Positions 1 to 8,227 of a stretch of DNA of 45,556 nucleotides are shown here, piece by piece (position 1 is the stretch's first letter; the number at the start of each line of letters is the position of its first letter). The notes beneath the pieces are model-generated. The model saw only the letters and a program-made list of their open reading frames with translations. It ran no database searches and was not told the DNA's origin. Made by a program: the position numbers and the translations under genes. This DNA comes from Actinomycetota bacterium (GTDB lineage: Bacteria; Actinomycetota; Acidimicrobiia; Acidimicrobiales; Ilumatobacteraceae), in NCBI GenBank assembly GCA_963169665.1, contig CAUJET010000048.1, positions 1 through 45,556 on the forward strand. Direction: 5' to 3'.

Positions 1-90
1 GACAACCACGAGAGCGCCATCTTCTGGAACGAAGCGGCGGCGAAGAGCGCCTGGGCGAAGACGATGAGCTTCCTCACCGAGCACGCCTGA
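1..90 (+). CDS. Dienelactone hydrolase family protein, C-terminal fragment
   Basis: An open frame enters from the left edge and ends at the TGA at 88-90, leaving 29 residues. The peptide has an H-E-S-A-I-F-W pattern, then an alanine-rich helix with AKSAWAKTMSFLTEHA. This resembles the last helix of dienelactone hydrolase (carboxymethylenebutenolidase-like) alpha/beta hydrolases, where the catalytic His is followed by an Asn/Phe-rich turn and a final AW-x-RTL-x-FF-x-HL helix. Nothing upstream is available, so family and start are tentative. It converges on ruvB with about 28 bp between the two stops. Confidence 0.45.
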   Translation, partial: DNHESAIFWNEAAAKSAWAKTMSFLTEHA

Positions 91-118
91 CCGACCACTC
101 CGTGGGCGGAACCGTGTG

Positions 119-1174
119 TCAGTCGAACAGGCTCGGCAGGCCGCCACGGTCGGCCGGCAGTGCCAGGCCGAGGTGCGCCCACGCCGCCGGCATCGCCACG
201 CGACCGCGGGGCGTGCGGGCGATCATGCCCTGTTGGATGAGGAACGGCTCGTACATGTCCTCGACCGTCTCGGGTTGCTCCCCCACGCTGATCGCCACGG
301 TGCTCAACCCCACGGGGCCACCGTTGAACTGCACGCAGATCGCGTTGAGGATCGCCCGGTCGACCTTGTCGAGCCCGAGTTCGTCGACCCCGAACAGCTT
401 CAGACCCTTCTTCGCCGTGGCCTCGCTGATCGTGCCGTCGCCGCGCACCTCTGCGTAGTCGCGCACCCGCCGCAGCAGCCGGTTGGCGATACGGGGCGTG
501 CCGCGCGACCGACGCGCGATCTCCCACGCACCCTCGACCTCGATGTCGACGTGGAGGATGCCGGCGGCGCGCAGCACGATCGCCTCGAGTTCGTCGTCGT
601 TGTAGTAGTCGAGCCGTGCGACCAGGCCGAAACGGTCGCGCAACGGGCCGGTGATCATGCCCGTGCGCGTGGTGGCACCGATCAGGGTGAACGGCGGCAA
701 CGTGAGCCGGATGCTCGACGCGGCCGGCCCCTTGCCGACGACGATGTCGAGCTGGAAGTCCTCCATCGCCGGATACAGGATCTCCTCGACGGCACGCGAC
801 AGGCGGTGGATCTCGTCGATGAACAGCACGTCGCCCTCTTCGAGCTTGGTGAGGATCGCCGCGAGGTCACCGGCCCGCTCGAGCGCAGGGCCGCTCGTGA
901 TGTGCAGGTGGACACCCATCTCGGCCGCGACGATGCCGGCCATCGAGGTCTTGCCCAGGCCGGGAGGGCCGGCGAGGAGGATGTGGTCGGCCGGCTGGCC
1001 GCGCTTCTTCGCGGCCTCGAGCACGATCGTCAGGTGCTCCTTCAGCTCGCGCTGGCCGACGAACTCCGAGAGCCGCTTGGGCCGCAGGCCGACGTCGTCG
1101 ACCTGATCGCCGTCGTCGATGGGGCGCGGGTCGACCGGACGGGTCGCCAGCGGATCGATGAACTCCTCACGCAC
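119..1174 (-). CDS. ruvB: Holliday junction branch migration ATPase RuvB
   Basis: RuvB is the hexameric AAA+ motor that, with RuvA, drives branch migration of Holliday junctions in recombinational repair. The 351-residue product has the family's usual length. It shows the RuvB N-terminal block ([12 protein letters not shown]), Walker A GPPGLGKT, Walker B with DEIHRL, the sensor region [18 protein letters not shown], and the C-terminal winged-helix segment ending in a RTPRGR motif. The start is GTG and overlaps the end of ruvA by 8 nt, so the two are translationally coupled. It is last in a ruvC-ruvA-ruvB operon, the usual actinobacterial order. Confidence 0.97.
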   Translation of the reverse strand: MREEFIDPLATRPVDPRPIDDGDQVDDVGLRPKRLSEFVGQRELKEHLTIVLEAAKKRGQPADHILLAGPPGLGKTSMAGIVAAEMGVHLHITSGPALERAGDLAAILTKLEEGDVLFIDEIHRLSRAVEEILYPAMEDFQLDIVVGKGPAASSIRLTLPPFTLIGATTRTGMITGPLRDRFGLVARLDYYNDDELEAIVLRAAGILHVDIEVEGAWEIARRSRGTPRIANRLLRRVRDYAEVRGDGTISEATAKKGLKLFGVDELGLDKVDRAILNAICVQFNGGPVGLSTVAISVGEQPETVEDMYEPFLIQQGMIARTPRGRVAMPAAWAHLGLALPADRGGLPSLFD

Positions 1175-1769
1175 GCTTGGCCCCCAACAGCTTCAGCGCG
1201 TCACGCAACAGCGTGGACGCGTCGCCGGTCGGCGGCAGTTCACGCAGCGCGTCGCGCACCTCGTCGGGCCCGTACCCGAGCCCGGCCAAGGCTTCGCGCA
1301 CGTCGCTCACCACACTGTTCCCGCCACCGCCGCCGCCCACCCCGGCACCCACGGGATCGAGCATCGGCAGGTTGAGCCGGTTGCGGAGCTCGACGAGCAG
1401 CCGCTCGGCGGTCTTCTTGCCCACCCCGGGCACCAGCGTGAGCGCCCCCTGGTCGTTGGTGGCGACGATGTCGACGAGTGCCGACGGGGCATGGGTGCCG
1501 AGGATCGCCATCGCGAGCGCCGGCCCGATGCCGTGCGTGGCGACGAGGATCTCGAACGTGGACCGCTCGTCGCGCTGACGAAACCCGAACAGGGTCTGCG
1601 CGTCCTCGCGGATGTGGTGGTGGATGTAGAGGAACACCGGCGACGACGGCTCCAACTCCGCCAAGGTGCGCGGGGTGACGGTGACGACGTACCCGACGCC
1701 ACCGACCTCGACGAGCACCGAGGTGTCACCGGAGCGCTCCAGCACCGTGCCTCGCAACGAACCGATCAT
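1167..1769 (-). CDS. ruvA: Holliday junction DNA-binding subunit RuvA
   Basis: RuvA is the tetrameric protein that binds four-way junctions and loads RuvB. The 200-residue product starts [11 protein letters not shown], the typical domain I opening. It has paired helix-hairpin-helix segments ([12 protein letters not shown] and [17 protein letters not shown]) and a glycine-rich linker ([10 protein letters not shown]) before the C-terminal RuvB-contacting domain ([13 protein letters not shown]). A clear AGGAG ribosome binding site lies at about 1776-1780, overlapping the end of ruvC, whose stop is 9 nt upstream of this start. It overlaps ruvB by 8 nt. Confidence 0.96.
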   Translation of the reverse strand: MIGSLRGTVLERSGDTSVLVEVGGVGYVVTVTPRTLAELEPSSPVFLYIHHHIREDAQTLFGFRQRDERSTFEILVATHGIGPALAMAILGTHAPSALVDIVATNDQGALTLVPGVGKKTAERLLVELRNRLNLPMLDPVGAGVGGGGGGNSVVSDVREALAGLGYGPDEVRDALRELPPTGDASTLLRDALKLLGAKRA

Positions 1770-1778
1770 CTCCGTCTC

Positions 1779-2363
1779 CTACCGTCCGGTCGCAACTGTT
1801 GCCGCTGCTGCGGTGGCGGCACCTGCCACCCGGGCCGACTGTCGTGCCTGTTGAGCGGCCACCTGTGCCGCCATCGGTGCCATGGCGAGGTGGCACAACG
1901 CCAGTGCCGCGGCGTCGGCGGCGTCGGGCGGTTCGGGCACGACGGTGAGCCCGAGGCGGGCCTGCACCATCTTCTGCACCTGGGCCTTGTCGGCCCCACC
2001 CCATCCGGCCACGGCGTTCTTCACCTGGTTCGGCGTGTACTGCACCACGTCGCATCCGGCGGCCGCCGCCTCCGCCAATGCGAGCCCGCTGGCCTGGCCG
2101 ACGCTCATCGCCGTGCGCACGTTCACCTGGAAGAACACCTGCTCCACCGCCACGGCGTGGGGCGTGAACTCGGCGATCAGTGCGGCGAGCTCACCTTTCA
2201 GCTCGGCGAGGCGCTGCGGCAACGGCGAGCTGGGCGGGGTGCGCAGCACACCCATCGACAGGGCCCGCACCGTGCGCGTGCCGTACGCCTCGATGACGGC
2301 GTACCCGCAGCGCGTGAGCCCCGGGTCGATGCCGAGCACGCGGATCGGCTCACGCGAGGTCAT
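1779..2363 (-). CDS. ruvC: Crossover junction endodeoxyribonuclease RuvC
   Basis: RuvC is the dimeric nuclease that resolves Holliday junctions after RuvAB migration. With the ATG at 2363 the product has 194 residues. The acidic active site is visible: D13 in GIDPG, the Glu in VEQVF, and the two Asp in PPDAADA. The loop SVGQASGLAL and the YTPNQVKNAV segment are typical. The C-terminus carries an Ala/Gln-rich tail of about 30 residues beyond the catalytic core. An ATG at 2372 is also possible. I prefer 2363 because a short upstream ORF overlaps it by ATGA. Confidence 0.95.
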   Translation of the reverse strand: MTSREPIRVLGIDPGLTRCGYAVIEAYGTRTVRALSMGVLRTPPSSPLPQRLAELKGELAALIAEFTPHAVAVEQVFFQVNVRTAMSVGQASGLALAEAAAAGCDVVQYTPNQVKNAVAGWGGADKAQVQKMVQARLGLTVVPEPPDAADAAALALCHLAMAPMAAQVAAQQARQSARVAGAATAAAATVATGR

Positions 2364-2413
2364 CGCTCGCACCGGTGCGGCGGCACCAACGGGCAGACGT
2401 CTCGGGCGAACAC
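2360..2413 (-). CDS. Possible 17-codon leader ORF coupled to ruvC
   Basis: A GTG at 2413 lies 7 nt downstream of a TAGCGT box. It opens a 17-codon frame (peptide MFARDVCPLVPPHRCER) whose TGA overlaps the ruvC ATG as ATGA. The arrangement would suit a leaderless message that delivers ribosomes to ruvC, which has no evident Shine-Dalgarno site. This is positional inference only. The peptide matches nothing I recognise, and the frame could be fortuitous in GC-rich DNA. Confidence 0.3.
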   Translation of the reverse strand: MFARDVCPLVPPHRCER

Positions 2414-2420
2414 GCGTACG

Positions 2421-2426
2421 ACGCTA
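2421..2426 (-). promoter_or_regulatory. Candidate -10 box (TAGCGT) for the ruvCAB operon
   Basis: TANNNT hexamer read on the minus strand, 7 nt before a GTG at 2413 and 57 nt before the ruvC ATG. It has the same geometry as the other leaderless-type boxes in this window. No convincing -35 element is visible. Confidence 0.4.
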
Positions 2427-2468
2427 GCAGTGCACGCCCGCCCGGGCGTGTCTTCTGCGCAGCTCGGT

Positions 2469-2930
2469 TCAGCCGAGCTTCTGGAGCACCTCGACGAGCT
2501 CGCTCACGGGCCGGTAGGTGAGGCCGGCGATCGCCCGATGTGCGTAGCGCACCACACCGGTGCCATCGATGATGAAGACGCTCCGACGGGGGAAGCCGAT
2601 CGGGCCGAGGGTGCCGTAGAGACCCGCGACCTTCTTGTCGGTGTCGGCGAGCAGCGGGAACTTGAACCCGTGCTTGCCCGAGAACTTCTCGTGGCTCTCG
2701 AGGCCCTGCGCGGAGATGCCCAGCACCTGTGCGTCGAGTGCCTCGAACTGGGCGAGGTCGTCGTTGTAGCTGTTCAGCTGCTTGGTGCACACGGGCGTGT
2801 CGTCGCCCGGGTAGAACACGAGCACCACCGGGCGCCCGGCGAAGTCGCCGAGCGACACCTCGTTGCCGCCGTTGCCGCCGGTGCTCGGGAGCGTGAAGCC
2901 GGGCGCACGATCGCCCACACCGATGCTCAT
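2469..2930 (-). CDS. Single-cysteine peroxiredoxin of the AhpC/TSA (BCP-like) family
   Basis: A thiol peroxidase that would reduce H2O2 or organic hydroperoxides in the cytoplasm. From the ATG at 2930 it has 153 residues with the thioredoxin-fold peroxiredoxin signature FYPGDDTPVCTKQ. The peroxidatic cysteine is C48 in the P-x3-T-x2-C context. I see no other cysteine in the protein: the position five residues later, often the resolving Cys in E. coli-type BCP, is Asn. It should therefore act as a 1-Cys enzyme needing an external thiol, perhaps mycothiol, since mshC is present at 27064-28188. Its start overlaps the yebC stop by one base (TGATG), implying coupling. A longer frame to 3158 only shadows yebC. 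Confidence 0.9.
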   Translation of the reverse strand: MSIGVGDRAPGFTLPSTGGNGGNEVSLGDFAGRPVVLVFYPGDDTPVCTKQLNSYNDDLAQFEALDAQVLGISAQGLESHEKFSGKHGFKFPLLADTDKKVAGLYGTLGPIGFPRRSVFIIDGTGVVRYAHRAIAGLTYRPVSELVEVLQKLG

Positions 2931-3670
2931 CAGCCGACCGCTTCCATGATCTCTTCGCTGATGTCGAAGTTGCCGTAGACGTCCTGGACGTCGTCGTTGT
3001 CCTCCAGCGCATCGACGATGCGCAAGATCTTCTTCGCGTCGTCGAGGTCGGTCACCTCGATCACCGTCGACGACACCATCGTCGACTCCGCCGACACTAC
3101 CGACACGCCGGCTGCCTCGAGCGCGTCGCGCACGTCGTACACGTCCGACGGCGCGCACGTGATGCGGAAACCCTCGCCGTCGGCCGCGACGTCCTCGGCG
3201 CCGGCGTCGAGCGCGGCCATCATCACCTCGTCCTCGCCACCGGTGGCGAGGATGACGCCCTTGCGGCTGAACTGCCAGCCGACCGCACCGGGCTCGGCCA
3301 GCGATCCGCCGAGCTTGGAGAAGATGTTGCGCACATCGGCGCTGCTGCGGTTGCGGTTGTCGGTGAGCACGTCGATCAACAGGCCCACACCGCCGGGCGC
3401 GTAGCCCTCGTAGGTGATGTTCTCGTAGGTGCCGCCGTCGCTCTGGCCCGTACCGCGCTTGATGGCCCGGTCGATGAGGTCGTTGTTCATCGAGGCCGCC
3501 TTGGCCTTCAGCACCTGGGTGCGGAGGGTGGCGTTCGTGGCGGGGTCGCCGCCGCCGTCGCGGGCAGCGACCTCGAGCTGACGTGCGAGCTTGGCGAAGA
3601 TCTTGGCGCGCTTCGCGTCAGCGGCGCCCTTCTTGTGCTTGATCGTTGCCCATTTGGAGTGACCGGACAT
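2930..3670 (-). CDS. YebC/PmpR family transcription/translation regulator
   Basis: A 246-residue YebC/TACO1-family protein. It begins with the near-invariant MSGHSKWATIKHKKGAADAKRAK and contains the family core with MNNDLIDRAIKRG, YEGYAPGG, LTDNRNRS and the LGGSLAEPGAVGW block. Members have been described as DNA-binding regulators (PmpR) and as ribosome-associated factors that ease polyproline stalling. The sequence does not decide between these. A GGAGA site about 8 nt upstream supports the ATG at 3670. It lies 41 nt downstream of pdxT, as in mycobacteria, where pdxT and the yebC homologue are neighbours. Confidence 0.95.
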   Translation of the reverse strand: MSGHSKWATIKHKKGAADAKRAKIFAKLARQLEVAARDGGGDPATNATLRTQVLKAKAASMNNDLIDRAIKRGTGQSDGGTYENITYEGYAPGGVGLLIDVLTDNRNRSSADVRNIFSKLGGSLAEPGAVGWQFSRKGVILATGGEDEVMMAALDAGAEDVAADGEGFRITCAPSDVYDVRDALEAAGVSVVSAESTMVSSTVIEVTDLDDAKKILRIVDALEDNDDVQDVYGNFDISEEIMEAVG

Positions 3671-3711
3671 CTCTGTCTCCGTGTGTGAGCTGGGCGACGT
3701 GACGACGTCGC

Positions 3712-4377
3712 TCAGGCGGCGGTGGCCGCGGAAGTATGGACCATGTCGAGGAACATCGCGTGCACGCGACGATCGCTCGTGAGTTCGGGGTGGAACGAGG
3801 CGACGAGCACCTGTGCCTGCCGGGCGAGGACCGGCACCCCCTCGTGGCTCGCCAACACCTCGACGGTGTCGCCCGTGCGCTCGACCTTCGGCGCACGGAT
3901 GAACACGACGTGGAACGTGTCGTCGAGACCGGCGACGGCGACGTCGGCCTCGAAGCTGTCGACCTGGCGGCCGTAGCCGTTGCGTCGCACCGACAGATCG
4001 ATCATGCCGAAGCTGCGCTGGTCGGGGCGACCGTCGAGCACCTCGTCGGCCAGCAGGATCATGCCGGCACAGGTGCCGAAGACCGGCATTCCGGCGGTCA
4101 GGCGGGTGGCCAGTGGTTCGAACAACCCGGCGGTGTCGAGCAACCGCGACATCGTGGTGCTCTCGCCGCCCGGCATCACCAGCGCGTCGACGCCGGCGAG
4201 ATCGGCGGGGGTGCGGACCTGCCGGGTGACGGCACCGAGCTGCTCGAGCATGCGCTGGTGCGCGTCGAACGCACCTTGGAGAGCGAGGACCCCGACCGTG
4301 GGTCGGGGATGGCCGTCAGACGCCGGCGGAGAAGCGGGCGCGTCGGGGCGCGACGAAGCAGACGAGTGACGGTCCAC
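3712..4377 (-). CDS. pdxT: Glutaminase subunit of pyridoxal 5'-phosphate synthase, PdxT
   Basis: PdxT hydrolyses glutamine and channels ammonia to PdxS for PLP synthesis from ribose 5-phosphate and glyceraldehyde 3-phosphate. The 221-residue product has the class I amidotransferase triad: the nucleophile Cys in GTCAGM, and His and Glu in the C-terminal FHPE. The glutamine-binding PGGESTTM motif is present. About 24 residues of Ser/Pro/Ala-rich sequence precede the family start (TVGVLALQGAF). The GTG at 4377 is taken because a GGGGAG stretch lies upstream, but a later start is possible. It follows pdxS by 38 nt. Confidence 0.94.
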   Translation of the reverse strand: MDRHSSASSRPDAPASPPASDGHPRPTVGVLALQGAFDAHQRMLEQLGAVTRQVRTPADLAGVDALVMPGGESTTMSRLLDTAGLFEPLATRLTAGMPVFGTCAGMILLADEVLDGRPDQRSFGMIDLSVRRNGYGRQVDSFEADVAVAGLDDTFHVVFIRAPKVERTGDTVEVLASHEGVPVLARQAQVLVASFHPELTSDRRVHAMFLDMVHTSAATAA

Positions 4378-4415
4378 CTGGGGGCCGCTCCCCTGCCGAG
4401 CTCGTCACGATCGAC

Positions 4416-5333
<918 letters not shown>

Positions 5334-5340
5334 GGCAGAC

Positions 5341-5346
5341 ATCGTA
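5341..5346 (-). promoter_or_regulatory. Leaderless-type -10 box (TACGAT) for pdxS-pdxT-yebC
   Basis: TANNNT hexamer on the minus strand, 7 nt before the pdxS ATG at 5333. No Shine-Dalgarno sequence precedes this start. The geometry matches other leaderless starts in the window. Confidence 0.5.
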
Positions 5347-5454
5347 TCCGGGCGGGCCGCGGCGACCCACAGCCGATCACCGACGCGTCGTGGTGCCACC
5401 GGTAACAGGCGGCCCGACGGCCTCGGGATCAGGCCTCGAGATCAGGCCTCGCGG

Positions 5455-6579
5455 TCAGGAGATGGGGACGGTGTTGCCCACGCGGGGCAGTTCGACCCAG
5501 GTGCGACCCGGCGTGAGGGCGATCACCGAGCCGTTCTCGTCGGCGAGGGTGAACGTCGCGGTGCGGTCGTCGCGCGTCCAGGTGCCCGTGATGAGCACGC
5601 CCCCGGTGAGGACGTAGGCGGTGCCCGACCCGATGGTCTGGGCTTCGGGACTGCGCGAGTCGGCCGGACTCGGTCGGTAGTCGACCTCGAGCACGACCAC
5701 GTTGACGGCGTTCACCTGGCCGAAGTCGGTCTCGTGTGGCTTGCCGTCCTGCTCGCGCAGGTAGGTCGCGGTCTCCGTGTCCCAGGTCCACACGACGTCG
5801 ACGCCGTCCATCTCGAGCTCGACACCGCTCGACGTCTCGCCGTTGAACGCTTCGTCGGGCTCGCGGTAGGTGAACTGCTGGGCGGGCGGTGGGTTGAAGA
5901 TCGGCGTGAACGCCTCGTAGAACTGGCCGGCGTCGCCGTACAGCGTGTGCTCGGAGTCCTCGTTGCCACGACGGTCGCGGAAGAACCCGGTGTTACGCGT
6001 GGTGGTGGGGCTGAGGCTCACCAGGTCGCTGCCGTTGATCGCCCGGGTGACGTTGGGGTTGCCGCCGCTCCACACGAACAGCGGCTGGGTGTACGAGCCG
6101 AGCAGGTCGACGTCCTGGGTGCGACCGGAGCGGATCGGGCCGATCTTGGCCGGGGCGTTGGTCTGGAACACGGCCGCGAACCGGGTGAGGTTCTCGACGT
6201 TCTCCTCGAACACGATGTCGGCGCCGTTGAGGCCGAACTGGGGCCGGGCCTGCGGGTGGTTGTCGATCTTGACGACCATCGCCGGACGGGCCGCGGCGAT
6301 CTCGTCGTCGACCGGAAGGCCCGTGAGCGGCATGACGGGACCCGCCTCGACCTCGTCGGCCTCGGTGGTCTCGGGCGATTCGGCCTCGGTGGTCTCCGGA
6401 ACGGTGACCTCGGTGGTCGTCACCGCCTCGGTGGTGGCCGGCGCCGGTGCGGCGGTCGTGGTGGGGGCGGCGTCGTCGTCACCGCCGCCGCATGCGGCGA
6501 GCGCCAGGGCGGCGAGGGCGACACCGGCCAGGAGGCGAGGACGGCGGGGGCTGGTGGTGCGGGCGTGCGATGGGGTCAC
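5455..6579 (-). CDS. DUF3048 (YerB-like) lipoprotein
   Basis: A 374-residue exported lipoprotein. The N-terminus has positive charges, a hydrophobic stretch (LLAGVALAALALAAC) and a lipobox ending at C30. A Thr/Glu-rich linker (about residues 40-78, with TTEAVTTTEVTVPETTEA) probably spans the wall. The globular part starts with PLTGLPVDDE and ARPAMVVKIDNHPQARPQFGLNGADIVFEE, the hallmark of DUF3048 proteins such as Bacillus YerB, whose biochemical role I do not know to be established. The GTG at 6579 overlaps the htpX stop as GTGA, so translation is coupled to htpX. The pairing suggests a cell-envelope role, which is inference. Confidence 0.9.
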   Translation of the reverse strand: MTPSHARTTSPRRPRLLAGVALAALALAACGGGDDDAAPTTTAAPAPATTEAVTTTEVTVPETTEAESPETTEADEVEAGPVMPLTGLPVDDEIAAARPAMVVKIDNHPQARPQFGLNGADIVFEENVENLTRFAAVFQTNAPAKIGPIRSGRTQDVDLLGSYTQPLFVWSGGNPNVTRAINGSDLVSLSPTTTRNTGFFRDRRGNEDSEHTLYGDAGQFYEAFTPIFNPPPAQQFTYREPDEAFNGETSSGVELEMDGVDVVWTWDTETATYLREQDGKPHETDFGQVNAVNVVVLEVDYRPSPADSRSPEAQTIGSGTAYVLTGGVLITGTWTRDDRTATFTLADENGSVIALTPGRTWVELPRVGNTVPIS

Positions 6580-7481
6580 AGTTCCCTCAACAAGGCGATG
6601 CGCTCTTCGAGCGGCGGGTGGGTGTCGAACATGCGGTGGATCCCGCCGAGCTTGCCCTTGTCGCCGACGCCGGCCATGGGCTGCTCGATCCACAGGTGTG
6701 CGGTGGCCGTGGAGGCCGAATGGGTGACCGTGGTGTCGTCGCGGAGCTTCTCCAAGGCGGCGATGAGTCCCGGCGGGTAGCGGGTCATCTGGCAGGCACT
6801 CACGTCGGCGAGCGTCTCGCGCTGGCGGCTGATGGTGGCCTGCATGGCCTTGGCGAGGATCGGGGCGAAGATCAACAGCGCGAACCCGAGGTACGCGAGC
6901 GGGTTGTTGCCGTCGGAGCGGTCGCCGTCGCGCGGCACGCGGCCACCGTTCCACCACATGAGCCGGATGGCCGTGTCGGTGAGCAGGGCGACGGCGCCGA
7001 CGAGGGTGACGGCGAGCGTGCTGACGAGGATGTCGTAGTTGCGGATGTGCGACAGCTCGTGGGCGAGGACGCCTTCGAGCTCGACCCGGTTCAGCTTCTC
7101 GAGCAGTCCGGTGGTGACGGCGACGGCCGCGTGACGGGGGTTGCGGCCGGTCGCGAAGGCGTTCGGGGCCGGGTCGTCGACGACGTAGATACGCGGCTTG
7201 GGCAGGCCGCTGGCGATGCACAGACCTTCGACGAGGTTGTGCAGCCGCTGGTACTGCTCCGGGTCGGCCGGGTGCGCCCGGCTGACCGCGAGGGCGATGG
7301 CGTCGGCCTTCCAGTACGACGCGAACGCGATGCCACCGGACAGGACGAGGGCGATGATCGTGCCCCACAGCCCGTAGCCGGTGAGCGCGCCGATGGCAGC
7401 GCCGACGAGAGCGAGGAAGGCGACGAAACCGGCGACGAGCAGGATGCTGCGTCGCCGATTGGCTCGGATGAGTTCGAACAT
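6576..7481 (-). CDS. htpX: Membrane zinc metalloprotease HtpX
   Basis: HtpX (M48B) is a membrane-bound zinc protease of envelope quality control. The 301-residue product has two N-terminal membrane segments (about 13-34 and 38-57), the active-site HELSH with H141, E142 and H145, the third zinc ligand E222 in SRQRETLAD, and further hydrophobic segments around 151-170 and 195-212. Residues 104-113, DPAPNAFATG, are typical. The C-terminus (HRMFDTHPPLEERI) closes the family signature. A TACCCT box lies 10 nt upstream of the ATG. lemA lies 115 nt upstream; lemA-htpX adjacency is common in bacteria. Confidence 0.95.
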   Translation of the reverse strand: MFELIRANRRRSILLVAGFVAFLALVGAAIGALTGYGLWGTIIALVLSGGIAFASYWKADAIALAVSRAHPADPEQYQRLHNLVEGLCIASGLPKPRIYVVDDPAPNAFATGRNPRHAAVAVTTGLLEKLNRVELEGVLAHELSHIRNYDILVSTLAVTLVGAVALLTDTAIRLMWWNGGRVPRDGDRSDGNNPLAYLGFALLIFAPILAKAMQATISRQRETLADVSACQMTRYPPGLIAALEKLRDDTTVTHSASTATAHLWIEQPMAGVGDKGKLGGIHRMFDTHPPLEERIALLREL

Positions 7482-7491
7482 GACGGACGAC

Positions 7492-7497
7492 AGGGTA
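7492..7497 (-). promoter_or_regulatory. Candidate -10 box (TACCCT) for htpX
   Basis: TANNNT hexamer on the minus strand, 10 nt before the htpX ATG, giving a leader of only a few bases. It would let htpX be transcribed separately from lemA. Confidence 0.35.
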
Positions 7498-7596
7498 ACG
7501 GCGCGGGCCGAGACTGCACCGGCACTCCTGCGACGGGGAGGGCGAATGCCCTGGCAGAGGGTCTGATCGTGTGCCCGGCGACGGCCGTGCGCCGGG

Positions 7597-8148
7597 TCAG
7601 AACCCGATCTTGGGCACCTCTCGTGCGGCCTCGTCGGCCTCGAAGTACTCGCGCTTGTCGAACTTCAGCAGGTTGGCGAAGATCACCGTCGGGAACGCCT
7701 GGAGCTTGTTGTTGTAGTTCAGCACCGTGTCGTTGTAGAACTGCCGCGCATAGGCGACCCGCCCTTCGGTGGCGCTGAGCTCCTCCTGCAGGGACAGGAA
7801 GTTCTGGTTCGCCTTCAGGTCGGGGTACGCCTCGCCGAGCGCGAAGACCTGGCGCAGCGCGCCGGCCATCTGCCCGTCGGCCGCGGCCTGGGCGTGCGGG
7901 TCACCCGAGGGTGCTGCCATCGCGGCGTTGCGGGCGGTGATGACCGCGTCGAGCGTCTCGCGTTCGTGTGCCGCGTAGGCCTTCACCGTCTCGACCAGGT
8001 TGGGGATGAGGTCGATGCGCCGCTTGAGCTGCACGTCGATCTGTGACCAGGCGTTCTCCACCTGGTTCCTGCTGCGGATCAGACCGTTGTAGGTGACGAT
8101 CGCGACGATCACGAGCAGGGCGACGATGCCGAGGACGATCCAGATCAT
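7597..8148 (-). CDS. lemA: LemA family membrane protein
   Basis: A 183-residue LemA protein with one N-terminal membrane segment (residues 2-20, IWIVLGIVALLVIVAIVTYN). The characteristic LemA core follows: NGLIRSRNQVENAWSQIDVQLKRR, DLIPNLVETVKAYAAHE, LSLQEELSATEGRVAYARQFYND and YNNKLQAFP. Most of the chain should be an extended helical bundle outside the membrane. Molecular function is not established for the family. A good purine-rich ribosome site (AGAAGGAAG, about 8154-8162) supports the ATG at 8148. It lies 79 nt downstream of pimA and upstream of htpX on the same strand. Confidence 0.95.
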   Translation of the reverse strand: MIWIVLGIVALLVIVAIVTYNGLIRSRNQVENAWSQIDVQLKRRIDLIPNLVETVKAYAAHERETLDAVITARNAAMAAPSGDPHAQAAADGQMAGALRQVFALGEAYPDLKANQNFLSLQEELSATEGRVAYARQFYNDTVLNYNNKLQAFPTVIFANLLKFDKREYFEADEAAREVPKIGF

Positions 8149-8227
8149 GTCGGTCTTCCTTCTGTTGTTCTCCGGGCGGGCACGCCTCCCGGAGTCTCCG
8201 GAGGTGCGCTTCGCCGGGGCGGACGGC

